A stretch of 64,000 nt of DNA from Pirellulaceae bacterium (GCA_019636385.1 JAHBXT010000004.1:496001-560000); one strand, 5' to 3'; counted from the stretch's first letter, positions 1 to 9,103 are shown. Numbers and translations: made by a program. Notes: generated by a model not told the origin, from the sequence alone.

Positions 1-3000
1 TTGTTGTCCTTGAATTTCAAAACGAATGCAGTTCTGCTGATTCATCTCGGTCAACAGGGCTGCACCATCGGCCTGCTCCAAATGTTTCTTCACCAGCGGC
101 ATCAACTTGCCGACCTTGGGGCCGAGCAGTTTGAAATTCGGCACAATTTTGTATTCGATGTATTGGCTGTTGCCAGTGTTGTAGTGGATATGCTTGACGT
201 TCAGCTCGGCCTTGACAATCTCGTCGTGTTCGTCCAGCCAGTTCGTGTGCTGGTCGCTGGTCAGGCTGACTTGCACGCTGGCCAGTGGCTGGCGGACTTT
301 TAACTTGGCGTCCATGCGGGCGCTGCGGCCCAGCGAAGCGATCTCGCGCAGCAGCGACATCCGCTGGGCTAGTAATTCGTCCTGGTGATCGACATTGGCA
401 TTTGGAAAATCGCACAAGTGGACGCTTTCGCGCACGCGGCCTAGCACAGGCAACGTCAGCGATTGCCAGATGGCCTCAGCGAGAAACGGAACAAATGGTG
501 CGATTAGCTTAGACAGCTCGACCAGCACTTCATACAGCGTCCAATAGGCGTCAGACTTGTCGACCGATTGCCCGGCGAGCGACTCGCCCCAGAAGCGATC
601 TCGACAACGACGCAAGTACCAATTACTCAGCCCGTCTACAAAAGCGTTGATCCGCTGACAAGCGGTGTAGCTGTCGTAACCATCCATGCGCTGGATGACT
701 TCGGCCACGGTGCTGGACAATTCGCTCATAATCCAGCGATCCAGTTCACCGCGCTGGGCGATGGGACGATAACTGGCGGCACCGGCCAGCTCAGCAGCGG
801 TCAGTTGATCCAAGCTGTCGGTGATCTCGGCGGGCCCGGCGAATTTGTCCAATTGTGCGTACATCGTAAAGAAGCTCAGCACATTCCAAATACGGAGCAT
901 GAATTCTGGTATGCTGTCTCGAATGGCTCGCTCGCTGTAGATGATGGAACTCCACGGCGGCTGGTTGGCATAAAAATACCAGCGTAGCGCATCGGCACCG
1001 TAGGTATCAAATATCTCTTGAGGGCTGCGATAATTGCGCAATTGCTTGGACATCTTGCCGACGCGCAGCGCGTAATTACCATCGCCGAAAGCCTGTCGAG
1101 CATCCTCTTCCGTCAGGCAGGCAGCCCCATCAGCGGTTTTGCGTCCATCTTTGCTTTCGTACCACTCGGCCAGCATTAGCCCCAGCACGATACAATTTCT
1201 GAACGGATGGGGAAACGGCTGCTGACCGGCACCTGTGGGTTTGCCGCTTGGATCGCCGAACAGCATGGTGCTGATAGCCAGTTGACTGTAGAACCAGCCT
1301 CGAGTCTGATCGATGGCTTCGCTGATGAAATCCGCTGGAAAAGCGGCCTCAAATTGCCTCTGCCCCTGATGTGGATAACCCCACTGCGCAAACGGCATCG
1401 CCCCGGAATCGTACCAGCAGTCGATGACTTCCGGCACGCGCCGCATTGTGGATCCAGGAGCGAACGGCGAATCATAGGTCACGGCATCGATGTAGGGCTT
1501 ATGCACCTTCAAATCTTCCACCAACTCCGGATCGGCTTGCTTGGCGCGCTGCCAGACCTCCATGCCAGCGGCCCCGGGCTTGGCAATCAGTTCGGCGTAG
1601 CTGCTGATCGCCTCGCGGTGGCCGGTCTGTTCACACTGCCAGATCGGAAGAGGCGTACCCCAATAGCGCTCACGCGACAGCGCCCAATCCACGTTGCTTT
1701 GCAGAAAGTTGCCGAAGCGACCATCGCGAATGTTTTCGGGTAGCCAACCGATCTGCGAGTTGTTGGCCAGCATGGCGTCGCGAAACTGAGTTGTACGAAT
1801 GAACCAGCTCTCGCGCGGATATTGAATCAGCGGGTCTTGTTCTGCTCGCCAACAAAACGGATAGTCGTGCAGGTATTGATCTAAAAACAGCAGCCTGCCA
1901 TCTTCCTTGAGCTGCCGCGTAATGGCCTTGTCGGCGTCCTTAACCCACACACCCTTTTGCGGCGGATAATCGTCGGTGAACTTTCCGTCGGGGCCTACAG
2001 CGCACAGTAGTGACGGCTTGGGGCTGTCGGCTGCGTAACGCGCTTGTTCGGCCACTAGTAATTCATAGTCCACCTCGCCAAAAGCCGGAGCGATATGCAC
2101 CAGACCGGTGCCGCTATCGAGTGTCACGAAGTCCGCCGCCACCACATGCCAGTGCAGATAGGAACGCTGGCCGCCAATCAATGTTCCCTGAGCGTCTGCC
2201 AGGGTGCGATAGTAATTGTCGCTTGGCGGCACATAGCGCTGGCCCACCAGATCGCGGCCTTGGACGATTCGCTGCACCGACCACTGCCGCTTGGTCTTGT
2301 CAGCGATGGCGGCTTGCAGTTCCGCGGCCACGATCAATTGCTCACCACTTTGCTGGTCGCGACAGACCGCGTAGTCGATATCTGCACGGACGGCGGCAAA
2401 TGTGTTGCTGGGCAGCGTCCAAGGTGTCGTTGTCCACACCACCAATGAAGTGTCAGGCTGATCGACCAACGGAAATTTGACGTAGACACTGGGATCAGCG
2501 ACTTGGCGATAGCCCTGCCCTACCTCACCGCTGGACAGCGCCGTACCTCCCTGCGCCCACCACCAAACAATCTTGTGACCGCGATACAGCAACCCGCGAT
2601 CGTATAGGTTTTTGAGAGACCACCAGACGCTTTCTACGAAGCTCTGATGGTACGTCACGTAGGCCTGATTCAAGTCGATCCAAAATCCAATGCGCTCGGT
2701 CAACCGCTCCCACTGCTGCATGTAGCGCCAGACGCTCTGTTGACATTTGTGGATGAACGGCTCGATGCCGTAAGCTTCGATTTCATCCTTACCATGGATG
2801 TTTAGTTGCTTGCACACTTCGACTTCGACGGGCAGACCATGGGTGTCCCACCCCGCCTTGCGTTCGCAGCGATAACCGCGCATCGTCTTATAGCGGGGAA
2901 ACAGGTCTTTGATGGCTCGCGTCAAACAGTGGCCAGGATGCGGCATGCCATTGGCGGTAGGGGGCCCTTCGTAGAAGACGAATGGCGGTGCCTGCGAGCG

Positions 3001-3102
3001 CTGCTGAAGGCTCTTGGCGTAGATAGAATGACTCTTCCAAAAGTCCAAAATCTCCTCTTCCTGCTGCGAAAAACGAACCTGAGTACTAACAGCTTTGAAC
3101 AT
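1..3102 (-). CDS. ileS: Isoleucyl-tRNA synthetase, 3' end cut by window edge
   Basis: Cytoplasmic class Ia synthetase that charges tRNA-Ile; its C-terminal end lies outside the window. Reading from the ATG at 3102 gives 1034 residues with no stop. The first class I signature appears as HPGH (residues 55-58, HIGH in the family), followed by DLFPRYKTMRGY and GWDTHGLPVE. The second signature is KMSKQ (683-687). The wording around these motifs resembles the Thermus/eukaryote-like IleRS branch rather than the E. coli type. An AGCAGG stretch five bases before the ATG is a modest ribosome binding site. Complete family members are about 1040-1100 residues, so only a short tail should be missing. Confidence 0.96.
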   Translation of the reverse strand, partial: MFKAVSTQVRFSQQEEEILDFWKSHSIYAKSLQQRSQAPPFVFYEGPPTANGMPHPGHCLTRAIKDLFPRYKTMRGYRCERKAGWDTHGLPVEVEVCKQLNIHGKDEIEAYGIEPFIHKCQQSVWRYMQQWERLTERIGFWIDLNQAYVTYHQSFVESVWWSLKNLYDRGLLYRGHKIVWWWAQGGTALSSGEVGQGYRQVADPSVYVKFPLVDQPDTSLVVWTTTPWTLPSNTFAAVRADIDYAVCRDQQSGEQLIVAAELQAAIADKTKRQWSVQRIVQGRDLVGQRYVPPSDNYYRTLADAQGTLIGGQRSYLHWHVVAADFVTLDSGTGLVHIAPAFGEVDYELLVAEQARYAADSPKPSLLCAVGPDGKFTDDYPPQKGVWVKDADKAITRQLKEDGRLLFLDQYLHDYPFCWRAEQDPLIQYPRESWFIRTTQFRDAMLANNSQIGWLPENIRDGRFGNFLQSNVDWALSRERYWGTPLPIWQCEQTGHREAISSYAELIAKPGAAGMEVWQRAKQADPELVEDLKVHKPYIDAVTYDSPFAPGSTMRRVPEVIDCWYDSGAMPFAQWGYPHQGQRQFEAAFPADFISEAIDQTRGWFYSQLAISTMLFGDPSGKPTGAGQQPFPHPFRNCIVLGLMLAEWYESKDGRKTADGAACLTEEDARQAFGDGNYALRVGKMSKQLRNYRSPQEIFDTYGADALRWYFYANQPPWSSIIYSERAIRDSIPEFMLRIWNVLSFFTMYAQLDKFAGPAEITDSLDQLTAAELAGAASYRPIAQRGELDRWIMSELSSTVAEVIQRMDGYDSYTACQRINAFVDGLSNWYLRRCRDRFWGESLAGQSVDKSDAYWTLYEVLVELSKLIAPFVPFLAEAIWQSLTLPVLGRVRESVHLCDFPNANVDHQDELLAQRMSLLREIASLGRSARMDAKLKVRQPLASVQVSLTSDQHTNWLDEHDEIVKAELNVKHIHYNTGNSQYIEYKIVPNFKLLGPKVGKLMPLVKKHLEQADGAALLTEMNQQNCIRFEIQGQQ

Positions 3103-3296
3103 GAATGCCTGCTTAATTGTCACCGCGTCGCCGGAAAATAGGATGCCTTGAGTACGTTTGGCTCTGGAACTCACACGCGTTTGCCACGGCAGATTTTCAC
3201 CGCGCAAGCTCATTCGTCCAAGGGCACTTAGACGGACCAAGGGCCGGAAACTTCACCTGTGGAGTCAAATGCCAGCGGCTAAAAAGAATTTATCCA

Positions 3297-3320
3297 GTAA
3301 CTGCCGTCACCAGACGGTGG
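3297..3320 (+). repeat. REP-like palindrome, copy 1
   Basis: Intergenic 24-nt element: GTAACT, stem CCGTC, loop ACCA, stem GACGG, then TGG. It lies between the ileS start and the end of the gamma-glutamylcyclotransferase-like gene. It belongs to the dispersed family whose consensus is GTAGC plus one base, stem ACCGTC, loop GCCA, stem GACGGT, then GG. Confidence 0.75.
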
Positions 3321-3356
3321 GCCTCCGGTGGTCCGCCCTACCATGGGCGTGACCGG

Positions 3357-3800
3357 TTACGACTGATGGACACTGACCGGCCAAGTGACGCATTGGTGAT
3401 TGTCCAAGCGAACCGAAACGGCCACAGGTCTTCCATAGCACTGCAGATAGTGGGGATCGGCAAACCGGTAGGTCTCAGCCAGCACCGTCTGGTGACCACC
3501 GACAAGCGTTACCGGCACCTGAATCCGATCATATTCGTTCGGTATGCCGGGTTGTCCAGTAACCTCGATTTGATCGAGTACTTGCAGGACCCGTGGCAGG
3601 TCCAATTCACAGTACGACCATACCTCGCCAGCAATCCGGTCTTTTCCCTCCAGCAAGGCCGGGTAGGCTCCAAGATCAAATAAGCGACCAAATGTCCAGC
3701 CCGCTCTGACTCGCTGTGGAGCCAAAGGCCAGCAATTCTCGCGGCATTGGCCGCGCTTGAGAGTACCATAAACAAAGACGTGTTTTAGTGAGTGGTCCAT
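3357..3800 (-). CDS. Gamma-glutamylcyclotransferase-like (GGCT/AIG2 family) protein
   Basis: Small cytoplasmic protein of about 147 residues. The AIG2/GGCT-type opening HVFVYGTLKRGQ directly follows the chosen start, and the fold-typical GEVW and a YDR(I/V)-type segment follow. The family includes gamma-glutamylcyclotransferases and gamma-glutamylamine cyclotransferases, which form 5-oxoproline from gamma-glutamyl amino acids or amines, but many members have no known substrate. An in-frame ATG 17 codons upstream (3851) is possible. I prefer 3800 because the conserved YGTL loop normally lies within about ten residues of the N-terminus. No strong ribosome binding site is visible. The gene is flanked by REP-like elements on both sides. 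Confidence 0.8.
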   Translation of the reverse strand: MDHSLKHVFVYGTLKRGQCRENCWPLAPQRVRAGWTFGRLFDLGAYPALLEGKDRIAGEVWSYCELDLPRVLQVLDQIEVTGQPGIPNEYDRIQVPVTLVGGHQTVLAETYRFADPHYLQCYGRPVAVSVRLDNHQCVTWPVSVHQS

Positions 3801-3837
3801 TGTTGAAATGCGAAATTCACCTATTCTTAGGCCGATG

Positions 3838-3861
3838 GTAGCTACCGTCACCAGCCGGTCG
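3838..3861 (+). repeat. REP-like palindrome, copy 2
   Basis: GTAGCT followed by ACCGTC, loop ACCA and GCCGGT, then CG. The right stem carries one mismatch to the left stem, so this is a slightly decayed copy. It lies in the roughly 200-base gap between divergent genes starting at 3800 (minus) and 4000 (plus). Confidence 0.65.
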
Positions 3862-3999
3862 AGGAAGTACCGCTAATTTAACCACTTTCTGGCGCACGTA
3901 GCTACAAGAGTCGGCTGGTTGTTCCGAACCGGCTGGCAGCAAAGATTGTCGCTTAAAATCGTTGACTAGTTAACCTCCTCGAACCCTACGAATGACGAT

Positions 4000-4743
4000 A
4001 TGCATCTATACGAGAATTGCTGCGACGAGTTTTACGCCAACATGTACCTGCAAACGGAAATGCGGTTGCCTCGAAATCGAGAAACACTGCTGCATTTTTT
4101 CGATCAGATTCGGCGGCGACATCCCAATTTGACCAACTTTTATGCTCGCCAGCGCGGCGAATACTGCATCGACCAGGAGAAGGTGGACGGGCAGTATCGT
4201 TGGGTCTCCATCGAACAGCGCAGGCTGTGCAGTGGAGCGGTCAATCCGACATCGCTGGAGGCCGCACTGGCTCAGCATCGTAGCGTGCTGGACATCGCTC
4301 CCTATGACCTATCGTTGGGACGTTTGGACTGCGAGTCGTTGAATTTTACGATGGGATTTGACTTTCATTATCGCGGCAACCACAGCCAATTGTTAGCCGA
4401 GGCGCTGGGAATGGTGCCGGCTCTGGAGCGATTGTCGGAAGTCGTGCCCGGCCCGCTGCTGGGCTACGAGCCGACGCTGCAATTTGCCTTGGACGAAGAC
4501 TGCCGAACGCAAGCCCGCATCAATTTTGAATCGCGTTCGACCGCCTACCAAGTCCGCACAGGAGAATTCGGCGAGGAAGGACTGAGTGTGCATCTGACGG
4601 TGCGGCGCTATGCCAGTCTGTCGCAAGAAGAGCAATTCACCACAGAACTTGAGAGGCTGGCTGGTATTGCTGGGCAGCTCGTAAACGACTATCTGGTGGA
4701 AAACATTTTGCAGCCGCTGCAGCAAATGATTGCACTGAAATAG
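4000..4743 (+). CDS. Conserved hypothetical protein, 247 residues
   Basis: I do not recognise a family. The protein is soluble, with no signal peptide and no membrane segment. The middle contains a MGFDFHYRGNHSQLLAEAL stretch, and the C-terminal third looks like a beta-rich segment (ARINFESRSTAYQVRTG, LSVHLTVRRY) followed by a long amphipathic helix. Codon use and composition match the neighbours, so it is probably real. It begins with ATG at 4000 and is followed 47 bases later, on the same strand, by the LRAT-like gene, so the two may be co-transcribed. Several antisense open frames here are shadows. No function can be assigned from sequence alone. Confidence 0.7.
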   Translation: MHLYENCCDEFYANMYLQTEMRLPRNRETLLHFFDQIRRRHPNLTNFYARQRGEYCIDQEKVDGQYRWVSIEQRRLCSGAVNPTSLEAALAQHRSVLDIAPYDLSLGRLDCESLNFTMGFDFHYRGNHSQLLAEALGMVPALERLSEVVPGPLLGYEPTLQFALDEDCRTQARINFESRSTAYQVRTGEFGEEGLSVHLTVRRYASLSQEEQFTTELERLAGIAGQLVNDYLVENILQPLQQMIALK

Positions 4744-4790
4744 CTTGAACTTTACTGAGTATTGGCAGCGACCCGTGAGGCGGTGTGACG

Positions 4791-5492
4791 ATGGCGCGTG
4801 GCGACCATGTTTTTGTCGAAAATGATTGGGGGGGCTGGCTATACGAACACCATGGCATCGACATGGGCGACGGCACGATCATCCACCTTGGCCCACTGGA
4901 TGCTCCTCGAATTGCCCTGAAAGACTCGTCGCAAAGGTTTGCGGTTCGCCGCGTCAGTTGGCACGAATTCTCCGCCGGGCGCCCCATTTGGACTCGGCGA
5001 CATCCCGAACAACTTGATCCCGAAACCACCGTGCGAACTGCCGAGTCGATGCTGGGATGCACCGGATACAGTTTGTTGGAGGGCAACTGCGAGCACTTTG
5101 CAACTGCCTGCGCGACCGGCCAGTGGGTTAGCCGGCAAGTCGAAGTTAGCGCATCGGCAGTCCGCTGCCTGGGGTCGGCTGCTACGAAAACGCTGTGGGC
5201 CACGGCGGTTGGCGTTTCGGCTCGCCTGGGTCTGCGCGGTGCGGTGAAGATACATCCGGCGGCGCTATTGGCTGATGGCGTCGAAGTCGTGGCGCTAGCC
5301 GCCGGTTGTCGCTGCGGCCTCAGTGCCGACCATACGCAGCGCTTGGCCAGGACGTCGGGGAACATTGCCGCCATCGGTATCGGCGGTTTGTTTGGAGGTC
5401 CGGCGGGTGCCGCCGCCGGGTTGGCGTTGCACGCTGGCTCGACGGTCGTGGCTGAAGGTTTGTGCCGGCGTGTCCGGCAATGGTTGGCGTAA
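4791..5492 (+). CDS. LRAT / H-REV107-like papain-fold protein with glycine-zipper tail
   Basis: Predicted thiol acyltransferase or hydrolase of the lecithin-retinol acyltransferase family, a permuted NlpC/P60 fold. The expected catalytic residues are visible: a YEHHGI segment with His20, GDGTIIHLG with His32, and NCEHF with Cys100. The family acts on acyl groups of lipids or peptides through an acyl-cysteine intermediate; the substrate here is unknown. The C-terminal part contains a Gly/Ala-rich hydrophobic stretch (about residues 190-215) that could insert in a membrane. The chosen ATG at 4791 follows a GAGG by ten bases; a GTG at 4785 is an alternative. No signal peptide is seen. It lies downstream of an unknown gene on the same strand. 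Confidence 0.75.
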   Translation: MARGDHVFVENDWGGWLYEHHGIDMGDGTIIHLGPLDAPRIALKDSSQRFAVRRVSWHEFSAGRPIWTRRHPEQLDPETTVRTAESMLGCTGYSLLEGNCEHFATACATGQWVSRQVEVSASAVRCLGSAATKTLWATAVGVSARLGLRGAVKIHPAALLADGVEVVALAAGCRCGLSADHTQRLARTSGNIAAIGIGGLFGGPAGAAAGLALHAGSTVVAEGLCRRVRQWLA

Positions 5493-5645
5493 TCCCCCTG
5501 TGGCAGAAGCAGCAGCCATGTGCAGGAGCCAGCCACGACTAAAGACAACCAGGGCTAGTTTCGATTTCCCCTCGCCGAGAATCTCTGAGTGGGATAAAAT
5601 CGCCAGACTGCGGCGGGCGGTTTGCGCGTGACAATGCCGCTGAGA

Positions 5646-5696
5646 CAAGCTGTTTAGGCAAGGCTTGAAGAAGCGGCCTGGTAAGAGGCCCCTTTT
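5646..5696 (+). promoter_or_regulatory. Two small hairpins upstream of lysS, possible leader or terminator
   Basis: CAAGC...GCTTG (5646-5667) is followed by GGCCT-GGTAAG-AGGCC (5675-5690) and CCTTTT. This resembles a weak intrinsic terminator or attenuator 70 bases before the lysS start. It lies downstream of the LRAT-like gene, so it may simply end that transcript. Confidence 0.3.
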
Positions 5697-5763
5697 CGTG
5701 AATGGCCAGGCGATTCTGGCAAAGTTGCTTACCGCCCCCGACCTACCCACTAGCGCTGCTAAT

Positions 5764-7362
5764 ATGTCAGAACATCACGAGTCGCGACTGGCTAAGTTGC
5801 AACGAATTCAGGCCCAGGGTACCGATCCCTGGGGTCATTACTTTCCCCATCGCGCATGGACCCGTGACGTGCGCAGCCGCGCGGCCGAAATCCATTACGT
5901 GCTCAAAGATGGAACGCGACTGGATCTGCCGGATTTGGAGCTGACCGATCCAGATGGCAACAAGGTGGTCGACTATCGTTCCTGGAAGCAACAAGCGGGG
6001 GATGGCGAGGAACGTGGTCCACAGGTTCGGGTAGCGGGCCGCATCATCTTGCTGCGCGGGCAAGGCAAGTTGAAATTCATCACGCTGCGTGACTGGACTG
6101 GGGATATTCAGATCTTGATTGGCAAAGCGCAGGTGGGCGAAGCGGCCTTCGAGATGACGTCCAACTACGATCTGGGGGATTGGATCGGCGTCGATGGCCG
6201 ACTGGGACGGACCAACACCGGCGAACTGACCGTGTTTGCGTCCCAACTGCACTTTATGTGCAAAACGCTGGAGCCGCCTCCGGAAAAATATGCTGGCCTG
6301 CAGGATATTGAACAGCGACAACGTCAACGTTACTTGGATTTAACCTACAACGAAGGTTCATTGGAAACTTTTCTGGCACGGACCAAGATTATCCATTCGA
6401 TTCGGCAGACACTGGCCAGTCGTGGGTACTGCGAAATTGAAGGTCCAACACTGCACACGATTGCCGGGGGTGCCGCTGCGCGACCCTTCTTGACACATCA
6501 CAATACGTTGGACATGCCGTTGGTCTTGCGGATTGCCCTGGAGCTGCATTTAAAGCGGTTGCTGGTGGGTGGCATGGAGCGGGTTTACGAACTGGGGCGT
6601 GTCTACCGAAACGAAGGTATTAGTCCTCGCCACAACCCCGAGTTTACGATGTTGGAAGCCTATGAAGCTTTTGCCAACTACGAAGTGATGATGGACCTGA
6701 CCGAACAGATCATCTTGGACGCTCTGAAAGCCATCGGACAGGGATATGTTGTAAACTGGGCCGGTAAGACGATCGACTTCACACCACCGTTCGCTCGACG
6801 CACATACGACGATCTGTTTTGTGAAGCAACTGGAGTCAATCCTGCCGACCCGTCGGCTGTGGCAACTTATGCTCGGCAGATCGGTTTGGAAACGGCTGGC
6901 AAACATCCCGACGTGATCAAGAGCGAAGTATTCGAAGAGAAGGTGGAAGATAGCCTGATCGGGCCGATTTTCGTCATCGACTATCCAGCCAGCATTTGCC
7001 CGTTGACCAAGCGCAAGTCCAACAATCCCGAGGTCGCCGAGCGGTTCGAGATGTTCATTCATGGCATGGAATTGGCGAACGCCTATACGGAGCTGAACGA
7101 CCCGCTGCTGCAACAGGAACTGTTCAGCAAGCAGTTGGCAGGTCAAGCTGCTGAGGATTCTATGGCCACCATGGATCATGATTTTGTGTTGGCGCTGCGC
7201 AACGGCATGCCGCCCGCAGGAGGCTTAGGAATTGGCATCGACCGACTGGTCATGCTGCTGACCGGATCGCGCAGCATTCGCGACGTGATTTTGTTTCCTC
7301 TGTTACGTCATCAAGAAACTGGCTCAACGGCTGCCTCCAGTTCGACAAGTGCTGAATCATGA
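5764..7362 (+). CDS. lysS: Lysyl-tRNA synthetase (class II)
   Basis: Cytoplasmic class IIb synthetase that charges tRNA-Lys; 532 residues, close to the usual 490-510. An N-terminal OB-fold anticodon-binding domain (VRVAGRIILLRGQGKLKFI) precedes the catalytic core. Motif 2 reads VYRNEGISPRHNPEFTMLE and motif 3 reads GLGIGIDRLVMLLTG, with SIRDVILFPLLR at the end. The frame is open further upstream to 5665, but the ATG at 5764 starts right before the family's usual RLAKLQRIQ opening, so I place the start there. The stop overlaps the purE start by four bases (ATGA), which suggests translational coupling. Confidence 0.97.
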   Translation: MSEHHESRLAKLQRIQAQGTDPWGHYFPHRAWTRDVRSRAAEIHYVLKDGTRLDLPDLELTDPDGNKVVDYRSWKQQAGDGEERGPQVRVAGRIILLRGQGKLKFITLRDWTGDIQILIGKAQVGEAAFEMTSNYDLGDWIGVDGRLGRTNTGELTVFASQLHFMCKTLEPPPEKYAGLQDIEQRQRQRYLDLTYNEGSLETFLARTKIIHSIRQTLASRGYCEIEGPTLHTIAGGAAARPFLTHHNTLDMPLVLRIALELHLKRLLVGGMERVYELGRVYRNEGISPRHNPEFTMLEAYEAFANYEVMMDLTEQIILDALKAIGQGYVVNWAGKTIDFTPPFARRTYDDLFCEATGVNPADPSAVATYARQIGLETAGKHPDVIKSEVFEEKVEDSLIGPIFVIDYPASICPLTKRKSNNPEVAERFEMFIHGMELANAYTELNDPLLQQELFSKQLAGQAAEDSMATMDHDFVLALRNGMPPAGGLGIGIDRLVMLLTGSRSIRDVILFPLLRHQETGSTAASSSTSAES

Positions 7363-7865
7363 GTAGCCAAGCTGCGACAGCAACACCACTGGTTGGCATC
7401 ATTATGGGCAGTCGCTCCGATTGGGAGACGATGCGCGCAGCGGCGGACATGCTTAGTCAACTGGGCGTGGCTCACGAATGTCGCGTCGTATCGGCGCATC
7501 GCACGCCGGACTGGATGGTTCAGTATGCTCAGCAAGCCGAACAGCGTGGACTGCAGGTCATCATTGCCGGAGCTGGTGGCGCAGCGCATTTGCCGGGAAT
7601 GGTTGCGGCCCAAACACTTCTGCCGGTGCTGGGAGTGCCCGTGCAAAGTCGCGCGTTGCAAGGACTGGATTCTCTGTTGTCAATCGTGCAGATGCCGGGC
7701 GGAGTACCCGTAGGGACACTGGCTATTGGATCGTCAGGTGCCAAGAACGCGGCTCTGCTAGCGGTGCGAATTCTGGCGACGCAGGATGCCAATCTGCGCC
7801 AGCGGCTGCGGGCTTGGACTCAATCTCAGACTCAGACCGTACTGGACGATTCGCCCCTCGACTAG
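7359..7865 (+). CDS. purE: N5-carboxyaminoimidazole ribonucleotide mutase
   Basis: PurE class I enzyme of purine synthesis, converting N5-CAIR to CAIR; 168 residues, typical of the octameric bacterial form. Visible features are the phosphate-binding GIIMGSRSDW (13-22), SAHRTPDWM with the catalytic His47, the glycine-rich AGAGGAAHLPGM, and the C-terminal AIGSSGAKNAALLA. It begins inside the lysS stop codon. Its pathway partner purK is nearby on the same strand (9830-11032), but an MFS gene and the opposite-strand crcB separate the two. The presence of PurK confirms the two-step bacterial route (PurK then PurE). Confidence 0.97.
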   Translation: MSSQAATATPLVGIIMGSRSDWETMRAAADMLSQLGVAHECRVVSAHRTPDWMVQYAQQAEQRGLQVIIAGAGGAAHLPGMVAAQTLLPVLGVPVQSRALQGLDSLLSIVQMPGGVPVGTLAIGSSGAKNAALLAVRILATQDANLRQRLRAWTQSQTQTVLDDSPLD

Positions 7866-7912
7866 TCCGCGCGCCGAGCTAGTATCGACGATACATCTGC
7901 CGAGGATCGCAC

Positions 7913-9103
7913 TTGCAACGCGAATTGACACGGACCGAAAAACTGGAGTTGATGGGACTGCTGTTCATTCATGGAATGGCGCTGGCTGCTTGGTTCGTTC
8001 CCATGACTCCCATTCTGAATCAAGCCGGTCTGAGCCAACTCACGCCTTATGCTTTTGCGGCGTCCGCAGTCTCGGCGCTGCTTTCGCCACTGTTCTTCGG
8101 TGCTATGGCCGATCGTTCTGTCTCGCCCGCCAAAGTGTTGCGTTGGACTGCGCTAATCACTGCGGTACTGGTGAGCCTAGTAGCTGGGTGTATCCAAAGT
8201 CAATCGCCCCGCTGGCTAATTCTGACAGTTATCCAGATTCAATATTTGTTCTGCACCCCAGCCGCCAGTCTCACAGGCTCAATTGTCTTCACCCAATTGC
8301 GACATGCGCGACACCAGTTCGGTTCGATCCGGGCCTGGGGAACCATCGGCTGGATGGCCGGATGTTGGGCGGTTAGTCTGATGCACTTGGATGGCAGCAC
8401 CTTGAGCTTCGTATTTAGCAGTCTGCTGTGGCTCTTGTTGTCAATCTATACACTGGTATTGCCCGAACTGCCTACCGCCAGTGGTAGCCCACAACGATTG
8501 ACATTGCATGAGCGCTTCGGGCTGGACGCGTGGAGCCTCATGCGGGTACGCGACCACCGCACGATCTTCATTACCGGCGCACTGGTGGCCATTCCGTTTT
8601 CGGCCTTCTACCCCATCACACCGGCGCATCTGCGTGATTTAGGCTTCGAGCGCACCAGTGCCTGGATGAGTCTTGGTCAAGTCAGTGAGATTGCGGCGAT
8701 GATGTTTGTGACGGGATTGCTTAGTAGCTGGCGCTTCAAGTGGGTCATCACCGCCGGATTGGCCTGCGGCTTGCTGCGCTATGTGCTGTATGCGTGCAAT
8801 GCTTCAGTGCCGGTTCTATTGGGCATCGGACTGCACGGCTTTGCGTTTACCTTCACTTATATCAGCACGCAGATTTATCTGGCTCAGCGCATCGAGGCGG
8901 CTTGGACCACGCGCGCTCAGGCGCTCTTAAGCCTGATGATTGGTGGCGTGGGCAACTTAATTGGTTACTTGACAACCGGTTGGTGGCTCACCATGTGCCG
9001 CGACGACCAGCATGTCGACTGGCAACTTTATTGGAGCGGTCTGGGCGGCTTAGTGCTCCTAATATCCCTGTACTTTATGAGCAGTTATCGGGGACAAGAT
9101 TGA
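7913..9103 (+). CDS. MFS transporter of the nucleoside:H+ symporter type
   Basis: Integral inner-membrane protein of 396 residues with about twelve predicted membrane helices. The opening resembles Nuc_H_symport/NupG-like MFS proteins: helix 1 WFVPMTPIL, then SPLFFGAMADRSVSPAKVLRW as the helix 2-3 loop signature, and GSIRAWGTIGWMAGC after helix 4. It plausibly imports nucleosides or related solutes. This is inferred from the family and from its place just after purE; no substrate residue is diagnostic. The start is TTG at 7913, supported by a GAGG seven bases upstream. The next in-frame ATG would remove the conserved N-terminal residues. Confidence 0.8.
   Translation: MQRELTRTEKLELMGLLFIHGMALAAWFVPMTPILNQAGLSQLTPYAFAASAVSALLSPLFFGAMADRSVSPAKVLRWTALITAVLVSLVAGCIQSQSPRWLILTVIQIQYLFCTPAASLTGSIVFTQLRHARHQFGSIRAWGTIGWMAGCWAVSLMHLDGSTLSFVFSSLLWLLLSIYTLVLPELPTASGSPQRLTLHERFGLDAWSLMRVRDHRTIFITGALVAIPFSAFYPITPAHLRDLGFERTSAWMSLGQVSEIAAMMFVTGLLSSWRFKWVITAGLACGLLRYVLYACNASVPVLLGIGLHGFAFTFTYISTQIYLAQRIEAAWTTRAQALLSLMIGGVGNLIGYLTTGWWLTMCRDDQHVDWQLYWSGLGGLVLLISLYFMSSYRGQD

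Noticed and set aside
3320..3345. GGGC...GCCC inverted repeat after REP copy 1 as a terminator
   Set aside because: The stem is only four pairs and no T run follows on either strand.
4637..5548. A 303-codon minus-strand frame across the LRAT-like gene
   Set aside because: It is a low-complexity shadow of the plus-strand gene with its catalytic motifs, and it shows no family features of its own.
8315..8345. A GGTTCGATCC string resembling a tRNA T-loop
   Set aside because: It lies inside the MFS coding sequence and no acceptor, D or anticodon arms can be drawn around it.
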